Shown here piece by piece: positions 1 to 5,618 of a DNA stretch of 14,134 nt (the first letter of the stretch is position 1; each line of letters opens with the position of its first letter). The notes under the pieces were generated by a model. That model made no database searches. It saw nothing but the letters and a program-made list of their open reading frames with translations, and was not told the origin of the DNA. The translations under genes were made by a program, and so were the position numbers. The DNA comes from Desulfonatronovibrio sp. (GTDB lineage Bacteria > Desulfobacterota > Desulfovibrionia > Desulfovibrionales > Desulfonatronovibrionaceae). The stretch is taken from NCBI GenBank assembly GCA_003558575.1, contig PWPY01000146.1, forward strand, positions 1-14,134, given 5' to 3'.

Positions 1-362
1 GCCATTAGACCGACCCAGAGCGCCCGGACCCCGGGAACTTCTTCCATGCCCATGAGTGTGCGCACCGCGTCCTGCCACTGACTGGCCTGAAAGAGAAAAC
101 TGATGGCCAGCAGACCGCAAAGTACGGCAACGGTAGTATGAATGATGCGTTGGATGCGCGCTGATGGATAAGGCAGTTCAAAGTAACGCCACAGCACACA
201 CCCAAGTACACCAGCTGCGTAACCGGCCGCCATGGATATGCCTGAAATAATCCCCTGTATAGTGTCGTCGCGGGGTACCAGGCTCGGCGTAAGGGAAAGC
301 GCAAAAAAAGAAGTGCCCAGAAGCAGGCCAATGGTTGAAAAAAACTGTCCAATACGAATCAT
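1..362 (-). CDS. Abhydrolase_9-family membrane protein, N-terminal 120 residues (partial)
   Basis: This reading frame is open from the ATG at 362 to the window edge, so only the N-terminus is seen. It begins MIRIGQFFSTIGLLLG and contains the motif SLTPSLVPR at residues 23-31, followed by QGIISGISMAAGYAAGVLG. That pattern is typical of the N-terminal membrane domain (Abhydrolase_9_N) of a family whose C-terminal half carries an alpha/beta-hydrolase fold. Three hydrophobic segments are visible, at about residues 5-24, 36-57 and 74-92. The catalytic half lies outside the window. A GAGG lies 7 bases upstream of the ATG. Two other minus-strand frames here are also open but encode no recognisable protein. 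The 1-360 stretch is about 55% G+C by hand count, higher than the mid-40s I sampled in later genes. Family assignment is from memory of the motif; the substrate is unknown. Confidence 0.8.
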   Translation of the reverse strand, partial: MIRIGQFFSTIGLLLGTSFFALSLTPSLVPRDDTIQGIISGISMAAGYAAGVLGCVLWRYFELPYPSARIQRIIHTTVAVLCGLLAISFLFQASQWQDAVRTLMGMEEVPGVRALWVGLM

Positions 363-475
363 TATCAAGCCTCTGCGTGAAAGATGCCAAGGGCAGGAAA
401 AATCTACATGAAAGCTATCTGCTCACTGGCAGCGCGATCCGGCTTATGCATTTATGAACTGTACTCCATAAATAC

Positions 476-778
476 TTAAACATGTCCCGTGTACATGTCA
501 CCTCTTTCCTTAATGCCTTGAACATACATTTTTTTGTAAAACCAAATGTTTTTCTCATTCTCACGATACACGGTCAGACTCAATTTCTTTCTCAGCGATT
601 CTGCTTTATCCCTCAACTGCTTCCCAATTCCTTTGTCCTGGACACCAGGAGAAACAAACATCGCTGACAGAGAATATCCATGTATCAAAAAAAGGCCTTG
701 CGGACTATTAGGCCTTAGCAGCGTGATGAAAAAGTCCTTATTCAGTTGATCTGGTAAATATAATTCTAAAAGTATCAC
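476..778 (-). pseudogene. GNAT N-acetyltransferase remnant lacking its N-terminal part
   Basis: The 100-residue frame carries the acetyl-CoA binding motif of GNAT acetyltransferases: VSPGVQDKGIGKQL at residues 42-55, with the Q-x-x-G-x-G core at 47-52. It also has the later family pattern TVYRENEKNIWFYKK at 69-83. In small single-domain GNATs of about 145 residues the Q-x-x-G-x-G motif sits about 80 residues from the start. Here it sits at 47, so about 35-40 residues are missing, and the first 30 residues do not resemble the usual first strands. The usual Gly-Phe after FYKK is also lost (KKMYVQG). The only available start is a GTG with GAGG too close to it. The missing part cannot lie directly upstream, because the intact MATE gene ends at 862. 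I read it as a decaying gene; a short functional protein cannot be excluded. Confidence 0.6.
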
Positions 779-790
779 CGCCTCGACGCT

Positions 791-824
791 TTGATAATAA
801 CTTCTTCTAATCTTGCATTATCAA
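791..824. repeat. Small inverted repeat downstream of the MATE gene
   Basis: TTGATAAT at 791-798 is matched perfectly in inverse by ATTATCAA at 817-824, with an 18-base spacer. It lies about 40 bases past the MATE stop codon. The arms are A+T rich and no T-run follows, so it would be a weak transcription terminator at best. It may be chance. Confidence 0.3.
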
Positions 825-861
825 GAACTGCGTAGCATTCTAAGCAGGCAACAGATCATCC

Positions 862-2244
862 TCACGGACTTGCCGGAGGCTGAACAATTTTTCTACCCTT
901 TCTCTGTGAAAATTTTGTCCAGTCCTTCATCTGGTAAAAATACAGCATGAGCATGGCCTGGACAACCATGGATATAAACATGGCCAGCCAGATTCCAGTT
1001 GCTTCCTGCATGTGGACATGCCCCAGATACCATGCCAGGGGAATCCGCACTAACCAAGCTGAACTGCCCATAACAATCATTTGGTAGAAAGTAGCTCCCG
1101 CACCGGTCAGGGCCCCTCCGAGAATCATTGACACCAGCAGAAACGGGATAGCTGCCATATTGTATTTCAGATAATTTATGGCTTCAAGGCTGACTTCAGG
1201 ATCAGGGGCAATAAAAACAGCTACTGGCTCAATAAATAACCACAGGACCAGGGTGAACGTGCTTACCAGTCCCAACCCGAAAAGCATTACTAAGTAACCC
1301 ATCCGCTTGGCACTTTTAATATCTCCCTGGCCCAGATAATTGCCCACAAGAATCGAAGCGGTAAAGTTAAAGGCAAAACCTGGCAGAAAAAGCAGAGATT
1401 CCACCCTTATTCCAGCACTCATTCCAGCAAGTGCAATAATGCTTCCAACAGGAAGAGCAGCGGTGATGGCGTAAAGAACCATGTAGGCTGAATGCCAGAC
1501 AACCTGCATTAGTCCGGCAGGCCAGGCTACTTTAAAAAGATATGGAAATGCCTTTTTTATCCAGCACCAGGGGGCAAAGCTTTTTCTCTTGAGAAAGCCC
1601 TGTCTGTAAAGGACAGCAAGGCTGAAAAGCATCCCGCACAATATCGAGGTAAATGTACTCCAGGCCAGACCTTTATAACCCAGATCAGGAAATCCCCACA
1701 TGCCAAGTCCCAGGGCAAAATCACCAAAGGTGTTGACTGCTGTAACTATCATCATGGAAAAAAGCGGAATCATCACTTTTTTCTGGGCCCTGAAAAATGC
1801 ATTGCAGATGATAAGCAGATAATATCCCGGCAGAACATATAGATAAACTTTGAGAAGATAGGCTGCTATGGGCATTATCTCGTCTGGTATCTGAAGCACG
1901 TTGAGGAGGTTATCCCGAAACAATATGCCTACCACAAGGAATATTACTCCCAGAATAACTCCTATTTCCAGCCCCAGCCCAATATAGCGCTGGACCCTTC
2001 GAATAAGTCCGGCACCAAGGGACTGGCTGATGGCAGCGACACTGCCGTTAGCAAGGGCAATGGCCACCACGAGAAAAAAGAACATGGCCTGAGTGATTAT
2101 TCCCATGCACGCCTGAACATCCCTTCCTATCCTGCCTGCCACCCATACATCCACAAAACCAATGAGGAAATGGAAAAGCATCATGATTATCTGGGGCCAG
2201 GCCAGCTTCCATATGGCTTTATATGAAGTACTCAAGGAGTCCAA
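862..2244 (-). CDS. MATE-family multidrug/Na+ (or H+) antiporter
   Basis: A 460-residue polytopic inner-membrane protein, normal length for the multidrug and toxin extrusion (MATE) family, which exports cationic drugs or metabolites using a Na+ or H+ gradient. The first helix has the family pattern AWPQIIMMLFHFLIGFVDVW followed by VAGRIG (residues 15-40, with P17 and D32). A second, similar half starts near residue 236 at LFKVAWPAGLMQ, giving the internal two-fold repeat and about 12 hydrophobic segments. Other family-like stretches are ASILVGNYLGQGD and the hydrophobic C-terminal helices before a basic tail. The start is TTG at 2244: GGAG on the minus strand lies at 2253-2250, five bases away, and the nearby ATG is out of frame. 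The gene follows the rhomboid gene by 29 bp and is probably co-transcribed. The substrate cannot be told from sequence. Confidence 0.92.
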   Translation of the reverse strand: MDSLSTSYKAIWKLAWPQIIMMLFHFLIGFVDVWVAGRIGRDVQACMGIITQAMFFFLVVAIALANGSVAAISQSLGAGLIRRVQRYIGLGLEIGVILGVIFLVVGILFRDNLLNVLQIPDEIMPIAAYLLKVYLYVLPGYYLLIICNAFFRAQKKVMIPLFSMMIVTAVNTFGDFALGLGMWGFPDLGYKGLAWSTFTSILCGMLFSLAVLYRQGFLKRKSFAPWCWIKKAFPYLFKVAWPAGLMQVVWHSAYMVLYAITAALPVGSIIALAGMSAGIRVESLLFLPGFAFNFTASILVGNYLGQGDIKSAKRMGYLVMLFGLGLVSTFTLVLWLFIEPVAVFIAPDPEVSLEAINYLKYNMAAIPFLLVSMILGGALTGAGATFYQMIVMGSSAWLVRIPLAWYLGHVHMQEATGIWLAMFISMVVQAMLMLYFYQMKDWTKFSQRKGRKIVQPPASP

Positions 2245-2249
2245 ATCAG

Positions 2250-2253
2250 CTCC
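2250..2253 (-). promoter_or_regulatory. Ribosome binding site that supports the TTG start of the MATE gene
   Basis: GGAG on the minus strand, five bases before the TTG at 2244-2242. No in-frame ATG or GTG nearby has a comparable site, so this element decides the start. Confidence 0.6.
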
Positions 2254-2273
2254 ATTTTTTTGTAATCAGACAC

Positions 2274-3188
2274 TTAAAACAAAACATCAATAAACCCTTC
2301 ACCAAAAAGGGCCATGAGCCAGCACTCAACAACAAGCAAAAAGGCTGCAAATCCAAAAAGAAAATCTATCTTTTTAAAATTATCATCAGTGTTAAGAAGC
2401 AAGACAATCCATCCTACTCCAAATCCGGCCAGGAGTCCGAACAGGTGTGCTCCAAGATCTGTGTTTTCTCCTCCTACCCCCAGAAGGGCCAGCAAAGCCA
2501 GGCCCAGTACCACAGCGTTGGTGGCTGACAGGCGGGAATGCCTGATGGCATTGATGGACATTATCCCCACCGCTGCAAATACTGATGTTGAAAAACCAAT
2601 GCTTAGATGAGTCGGGGCCATGACCCAGGCATTAATATAGTTGCCCAGCGCCCCTGCTGTTATTATACTCAGCCAGCCCAGGCCCATGCCTATAGTAGTG
2701 CACACAGTAAGGATAAAAGGGGCACCAATGATAACATTACCCAGAACATGAGCCGGATCACTGTGCAGGGTCAGTGCTGTAACTGTTCTCCAGAGTTCCC
2801 CATCCATGATTTTTCCGGCATCTGCCCGGCCCTGCTCAAGCCAGGGCAGCTCTGACCAGTATTCATTACCCAGACCCTCGTAAACTACTGTAAAAAATAC
2901 AAGAAGCAGAGAAAGTATAAAGAGATTGGCATATACGTTTTGCTGCTTCAGGGAAGATAATGTCTCCCTTCGGGGAAACCTTTTTTCCTCTTCCTCATAA
3001 AGCCTTATTTCCTGAACTGCCTGGGCACTCTGAGATGCAGGAACAAGAAGCTCACCATCCTCTCCCAGGGTATAGTCAATCCCCATGGCAATAAGCACAA
3101 GTTCCCATTCTCCCTTTTTGACGGAATCAGGGCTTTCAAGACCTGGAACTTTGATATCGCTTAATATATTTCTGAGATTTTCTGACAT
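2274..3188 (-). CDS. Rhomboid-family intramembrane serine protease
   Basis: A 304-residue protein with a soluble N-terminal region of about 85 residues, rich in acidic and basic residues, followed by a six-to-seven-helix membrane domain. Rhomboid hallmarks are present in order: WR at 133-134 in the L1 region, H142-x4-H147-x3-N151 in the second core helix (residues that shape the oxyanion hole in GlpG), the catalytic serine in GFST (S200), and the catalytic histidine in GAHLFGLLAG (H248). A serine-histidine dyad is therefore intact, and the enzyme should cleave transmembrane substrates within the inner membrane. The serine motif is G-F-S-T rather than the usual G-x-S-G. The ATG at 3188 has no obvious Shine-Dalgarno sequence. 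The gene is the first of a probable two-gene unit with the MATE transporter. The substrate and any regulator are unknown. Confidence 0.9.
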   Translation of the reverse strand: MSENLRNILSDIKVPGLESPDSVKKGEWELVLIAMGIDYTLGEDGELLVPASQSAQAVQEIRLYEEEEKRFPRRETLSSLKQQNVYANLFILSLLLVFFTVVYEGLGNEYWSELPWLEQGRADAGKIMDGELWRTVTALTLHSDPAHVLGNVIIGAPFILTVCTTIGMGLGWLSIITAGALGNYINAWVMAPTHLSIGFSTSVFAAVGIMSINAIRHSRLSATNAVVLGLALLALLGVGGENTDLGAHLFGLLAGFGVGWIVLLLNTDDNFKKIDFLFGFAAFLLVVECWLMALFGEGFIDVLF

Positions 3189-3201
3189 TTATTTTTAATA
3201 C

Positions 3202-3306
3202 AGTTACGCAAAACCTGTCATTGCGATGGAGTCACAGCGACCGAAGCAATCTGTATGGCAAAACCATAACATTCTGAATTTACTACTAATACATTTTAAG
3301 TTTCTT
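3202..3306 (+). repeat. Dispersed ~105-bp repeat, copy 1
   Basis: This starts AGTTACGC and contains CCTGTCATTGCGA, then GCGACCGAAGCAATCT, TATGGCAAAACC and ATTCTGAATTTA, ending AAGTTTCTT. It aligns end to end with 3634-3737 at roughly 85-88% identity by eye with one single-base indel. The core (TCATTGCGA ... GAAGCAATC) resembles short interspersed repeats widespread in proteobacterial intergenic DNA; that resemblance is from memory. The shared sequence seems to extend rightwards: TTGTAAGCG follows here and also follows at 3488. Confidence 0.8.
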
Positions 3307-3371
3307 GTAAGCGTCTCATCTAAGCGGCCCTGGACCGATTCTGCGAGTAACCTGCACCCATCAAAACCTGG

Positions 3372-3391
3372 ATTCCGGCTTTCGCCGGAAT
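3372..3391. repeat. Short palindromic intergenic repeat (ATTCCGGC type)
   Basis: ATTCCGGC at 3372-3379 and GCCGGAAT at 3384-3391 form a perfect 8-bp stem around a four-base TTTC loop, flanked by CTGG and GACG. Elements of the form GGATTCC...GGAATGACG are common REP-like intergenic repeats in many proteobacteria (from memory). The transcript would form a very stable hairpin in either orientation. Confidence 0.7.
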
Positions 3392-3425
3392 GACGATAAA
3401 GAGTAAAAACTTGCTTTAACCGTCA

Positions 3426-3469
3426 CCCCGGATCCCGAATCAGGGTCCGGGACAGGCTTTGATCCGGGG
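3426..3469. repeat. GC-rich palindromic repeat (CCCCGGATC type)
   Basis: CCCCGGATC at 3426-3434 pairs perfectly with GATCCGGGG at 3461-3469; the spacer contains further partial matches (TCCCGAATCAGGG and GTCCGGGAC). GTCACC precedes it and TCCAG plus a six-T run (3475-3480) follows. Sequences of the form GTCACCCCGG...CCGGGGTCCAG are a frequent intergenic repeat class, recalled rather than looked up. The T-run could make it a rightward terminator, but no gene upstream needs one. Confidence 0.65.
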
Positions 3470-3480
3470 TCCAGTTTTTT

Positions 3481-3537
3481 AAGTTACTTGTAAGCGCTCC
3501 ACCCGGGCGCAGCCGGGACCAAACCTACAAGTAACTT
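3481..3537. repeat. Nested palindrome with AAGTTACTTGTA arms
   Basis: Arms of 12 bp, AAGTTACTTGTA at 3481-3492 and TACAAGTAACTT at 3526-3537, match perfectly. Inside them CCCGG at 3502-3506 pairs with CCGGG at 3513-3517. The left arm plus AGCG recurs at 3298-3313 (one mismatch), and its first nine bases recur at 3729-3737, so this hairpin shares sequence with the right end of the ~105-bp repeat. Confidence 0.7.
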
Positions 3538-3555
3538 GGAATTACCTCAACGCGA

Positions 3556-3615
3556 GATTGCTTCGCTTTGCTCGCAACAAGGATTGCCGCGCTCGAAGAC
3601 TCGCTCGCAATGACA
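3556..3615 (-). repeat. Two tandem degenerate inverted copies of the repeat core
   Basis: On the minus strand, 3615-3582 reads TGTCATTGCGAGCGAGTC and then ends GCGGCAATC, matching the core of the ~105-bp repeat in opposite orientation. Immediately left, 3556-3577 (GATTGCTTCGCTTTGCTCGC) is a shorter second copy. The tails found in the full repeats (TATGGCAAAACC and beyond) are absent. Confidence 0.6.
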
Positions 3616-3633
3616 CCTGACAGTCACAGATGT

Positions 3634-3737
3634 AGTTACGCCTATCCTGTCATTGCGAGGGAGCGAAGCGACCGAAGCAATCTTTATGGCAAAACCGTAA
3701 TATTCTGAATTTATTACCAATACGCTTCAAGTTACTT
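3634..3737 (+). repeat. Dispersed ~105-bp repeat, copy 2
   Basis: Same order of blocks as copy 1, 432 bp further on. Its core is the tidier palindrome-like version GAGGGAGCGAAGCGACC, where copy 1 has an altered GATGGAGTCACAGCGACC. It ends AAGTTACTT and then diverges (AGAGG). Copy 1 continues with TTGTAAGCG-like sequence instead, so copy 2 may be truncated on the right. Confidence 0.8.
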
Positions 3738-3903
3738 AGAGGTATTTAATAAACCGCAGGCAAAACCACGACATGTAGAAAATGTCGAAGAGCCAAAATA
3801 TTTTTCTAAGGGCAAAAACATTTAAAGTAAACATCCTCAATCCCGACCCAATATAAGCATCTCAAAGATAAGTCGTCACTCTGCCTGTACATTTTTCCTT
3901 TTA

Positions 3904-3932
3904 TTGACATAAAATTGTAAGTTCTATAAATT
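3904..3932 (+). promoter_or_regulatory. Putative sigma-70 promoter of the glnHPQ operon
   Basis: TTGACA at 3904-3909 matches the -35 consensus exactly. TAAATT at 3927-3932 follows after 17 bases; the alternative -10 TATAAA at 3925-3930 would have a 15-base spacer. The region is strongly A+T rich and would give a leader of about 45 bases before glnH. No sigma-54 site (GG-N10-GC type) stood out here, although glutamine operons in enteric bacteria use one. Confidence 0.6.
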
Positions 3933-3974
3933 AACATATTGTGTAAATGAGACTTATTTTTGTTAAATCTTAAT

Positions 3975-3979
3975 GGAGG
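3975..3979 (+). promoter_or_regulatory. Strong ribosome binding site of glnH, deciding its start
   Basis: GGAGG lies five bases before the ATG at 3985. An in-frame ATG at 3973 overlaps this site and has no ribosome binding site of its own, so translation should start at 3985. Confidence 0.8.
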
Positions 3980-3984
3980 TTAAA

Positions 3985-4746
3985 ATGTCAAAAAAAATCA
4001 CCCTAACAACCATGATCTGTTGTGTAATACTGGTTCTGGGGCTTTTTGCCGGTCAGGTTCAGGCCAAAAAACTCACTGTTGCTGTTGACACAGCATTTGT
4101 ACCCTTTGAATTCAGGGATCCTGATACAGGGGAGTATGTTGGGTTTGATATCGACCTCTGGGCAGCCATAGCAGACAAAATCGGAGTTGAATATCAACTC
4201 CAGCCCATGGACTTTTCTGGAATCGTTCCAGCCCTCCAGACAGGCAGTATTGATGCCGCTCTCGCAGGGATAACCATAACTGCTGAAAGAGAACAGGTCG
4301 TAGATTTTTCTCACCCATATTATGACAGTGGATTAAGCATAATGGTCATGGCTGATAATGACGAGATTGCCGGTCCAGAGGATATCGAAGGAAAACGCAT
4401 TGCTGTACGCACAGGAACAACAAGCGCCAACTATGCACCTCGACTGAACCCTGCTGAAGTAGTTCAGTTCCCAAACATTGAGGCCGCATACATGGAAGTT
4501 CGTGCAGGCAGAGTTGATGCAGCCATGCATGACACACCCAATGTAATGTACTATATCAATACAGCTGGAGACGGCCAGGTAAAGGCTGTTGGCCCCAGAA
4601 TGCAGGCTCAGTCCTATGGTATTGGTTTTCCTTTGGGAAGCAAACTTAGAAATGACGTTAATGTTGCCTTCCTGCAGCTTGTTGAATCCGGCAAATATGC
4701 TGAAATATATCGCAAATGGTTTGGACAGGATCCAAATCCAAGATAA
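3985..4746 (+). CDS. glnH: Periplasmic glutamine-binding protein of an ABC importer
   Basis: A 253-residue solute-binding protein that captures an amino acid in the periplasm and delivers it to GlnPQ. Residues 1-27 form a Sec signal peptide (MSKK, hydrophobic core, GQVQA before KKLTV); there is no lipobox. The mature part follows the E. coli GlnH pattern closely: VDTAFVPFEF (34-43), YVGFDIDLWAAIA (51-63), MDFSGIVPALQT (75-86), AGITIT (94-99), MHDTPN (181-186), YGIGFPLGS (211-219), KWFG (244-247). Pocket residues recalled from the E. coli structure map to D35, F38, F77, R102, H182 and D183. The lysine that touches the glutamine side chain is replaced by R142 in VRTGTTS, so the preferred ligand could be shifted. 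Two stem-loops follow the stop codon, before glnP. Glutamine is the best guess; glutamate or a related amino acid is possible. Confidence 0.92.
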   Translation: MSKKITLTTMICCVILVLGLFAGQVQAKKLTVAVDTAFVPFEFRDPDTGEYVGFDIDLWAAIADKIGVEYQLQPMDFSGIVPALQTGSIDAALAGITITAEREQVVDFSHPYYDSGLSIMVMADNDEIAGPEDIEGKRIAVRTGTTSANYAPRLNPAEVVQFPNIEAAYMEVRAGRVDAAMHDTPNVMYYINTAGDGQVKAVGPRMQAQSYGIGFPLGSKLRNDVNVAFLQLVESGKYAEIYRKWFGQDPNPR

Positions 4747-4763
4747 CCCCGAACAACATGAAT

Positions 4764-4794
4764 GCTGACTTTACGTTTTTTTTGTAAAGTCAGC
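4764..4794 (+). promoter_or_regulatory. Perfect 11-bp stem-loop just after glnH, with an all-T loop
   Basis: GCTGACTTTAC at 4764-4774 pairs perfectly with GTAAAGTCAGC at 4784-4794 around the nine-base loop GTTTTTTTT. It starts 18 bases after the glnH stop. The T-run sits in the loop and none follows the stem, so it is not a standard intrinsic terminator. A plausible role is to protect the 3' end of the glnH message from exonucleases, raising binding protein relative to permease; this is inference. Confidence 0.65.
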
Positions 4795-4813
4795 CTGAAC
4801 TTATCATGAATGT

Positions 4814-4871
4814 AAAGGTCGCTCCGAGACTCCAAAATTGGAATATTTCAATTTGTAAAGGGGCGGCCTTT
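4814..4871 (+). terminator. Long two-tier stem-loop with trailing Us in the glnH-glnP gap (attenuator candidate)
   Basis: In RNA, AAAGGUCGCUCC (4814-4825) pairs along 12 bp with GGGGCGGCCUUU (4860-4871), using two G-U wobbles. An inner helix AAATTG (4835-4840) with CAATTT (4849-4854) sits inside, separated by an internal loop. The outer stem ends in a short T-run at 4869-4872. The G-U pairs mean the structure is specific to the transcribed strand, which favours an RNA function. It could terminate part of the transcription before glnP, or be a cis-regulatory RNA. The T-run is short for an efficient terminator. No known riboswitch class was recognised. Confidence 0.5.
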
Positions 4872-4961
4872 TGACTATAAATCCCTGTGTGTAACTTTTC
4901 GCGCGTACTAATGATTCTGCAGGTATATTCTTTAAACTAAAACTCACCTTACGGTTAAAAT

Positions 4962-5618
4962 ATGGACTTTCAATATCAATTTGTACTTTCCACACTCCCT
5001 CAGCTCATGAAGGGTGTTAAACTCACTATCTATATTACTTTCTATGGATTGGCAGGAGGACTGGTTCTTGGTATCCTCACCGGATTGATCCTTGCCTACA
5101 GAATCCCTGTACTGAACTACATCGGAGCCGCATACGTATGGGTGGTCCGGGGAACTCCCATAGTGGTTCAGGCCATGTTTGTATACTTTGCCCTGCCTCT
5201 TGCCATGGGAATCCGCATGACAGGCATTTATGCCGCTGTACTTGTTCTGGCCATTAATGCCGGGGCCTACATTGCGGAAATTGTCAGGGGGGCGGTACTC
5301 TCAATTAATAAAGGCTTTGTGGATGCCGGATTGGCCCTTGGCCTTTCAAGATTTCAAGTGACTGCTTATGTAGTTGGCCCCTTAGCTTTCCGGAGAATGA
5401 TACCACCTTTGGGAAACCAATTTATCATCGGGCTTAAAGATACTTCGCTTTTTATTGTAATAGGTGTTGGCGAGCTTACCAGACAAGGCCAGGAAATCAT
5501 GGCCTCATCATTCAGGGCTCTTGAGGTCTGGACTGCTGTAGCTATTATATACTTAGTGTTGACGACTTTTTTAGCCCTTTCCTTACGCTGGCTTGAACGG
5601 AGAATGAAGATAATATGA
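4962..5618 (+). CDS. glnP: Glutamine ABC transporter permease
   Basis: A 218-residue inner-membrane permease, the same length class as E. coli GlnP, with about five hydrophobic segments. Family features in order: KLTIYITFYGLAGGLVLG (20-37), RGTPIVVQAMFVYFALPLAM (63-82), the cytoplasmic EAA-type coupling loop with DAGLALGLSRFQ (121-132, glycine 127) and the downstream proline 140, PPLGNQFIIGLKDTSLFIVI (148-167), and ELTRQGQEI (171-179). It ends LERRMKII, like E. coli GlnP. It forms a dimeric channel energised by GlnQ; the EAA loop contacts the ATPase. The ATG at 4962 has only a poor ribosome binding site (ACGG region), in contrast to glnH, which fits lower expression. Its last four bases, ATGA, overlap the glnQ start, suggesting translational coupling. 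Confidence 0.94.
   Translation: MDFQYQFVLSTLPQLMKGVKLTIYITFYGLAGGLVLGILTGLILAYRIPVLNYIGAAYVWVVRGTPIVVQAMFVYFALPLAMGIRMTGIYAAVLVLAINAGAYIAEIVRGAVLSINKGFVDAGLALGLSRFQVTAYVVGPLAFRRMIPPLGNQFIIGLKDTSLFIVIGVGELTRQGQEIMASSFRALEVWTAVAIIYLVLTTFLALSLRWLERRMKII

Larger units (their letters stand above)
3189..3984. other. Repeat-rich spacer between divergent transcription units
   Basis: About 0.8 kb without a credible gene. It separates the rhomboid gene (minus) from glnH (plus). It holds two direct copies of a ~105-bp repeat, a pair of degenerate inverted relatives of its core, three unrelated palindromes, a 6-bp hairpin (CGACAT at 3769-3774 with ATGTCG at 3782-3787), and the putative glnH promoter at the right end. 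The rightmost 150 bases are A+T rich and free of these repeats. Confidence 0.75.

Noticed and set aside
5..352. Minus-strand 115-codon frame
   Set aside because: It lies in another frame of the Abhydrolase_9 gene; its product has no recognisable pattern, while the competing frame has the SLTPSLVPR motif and a ribosome binding site.
178..390. Minus-strand 70-codon frame
   Set aside because: It overlaps the Abhydrolase_9 frame, is rich in W, H, C and R without a family motif, and looks like a shadow frame.
798..862. N-terminal half of the GNAT protein in a shifted frame
   Set aside because: The 26-codon frame upstream (ending NARLEEVIIKASRR) has a stop close before it and shows no GNAT-like strand pattern, so a single frameshift does not restore the gene.
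2223..2855. Plus-strand frames opposite the rhomboid gene
   Set aside because: Lysine-, glutamine- and serine-rich products without motifs, antisense to a gene with an intact catalytic dyad.
3202..3737. CRISPR array
   Set aside because: The repeats are long, imperfect, only two in direct orientation, and not regularly spaced; no cas gene is present.
3973..3984. Alternative glnH start at the ATG at 3973, adding four residues
   Set aside because: That ATG overlaps the GGAGG ribosome binding site of the ATG at 3985 and has no site of its own; the signal peptide also starts naturally at MSKK.
4764..4794. Classical intrinsic terminator after glnH
   Set aside because: The T-run is inside the loop and the stem is followed by CTGAAC, not Ts.
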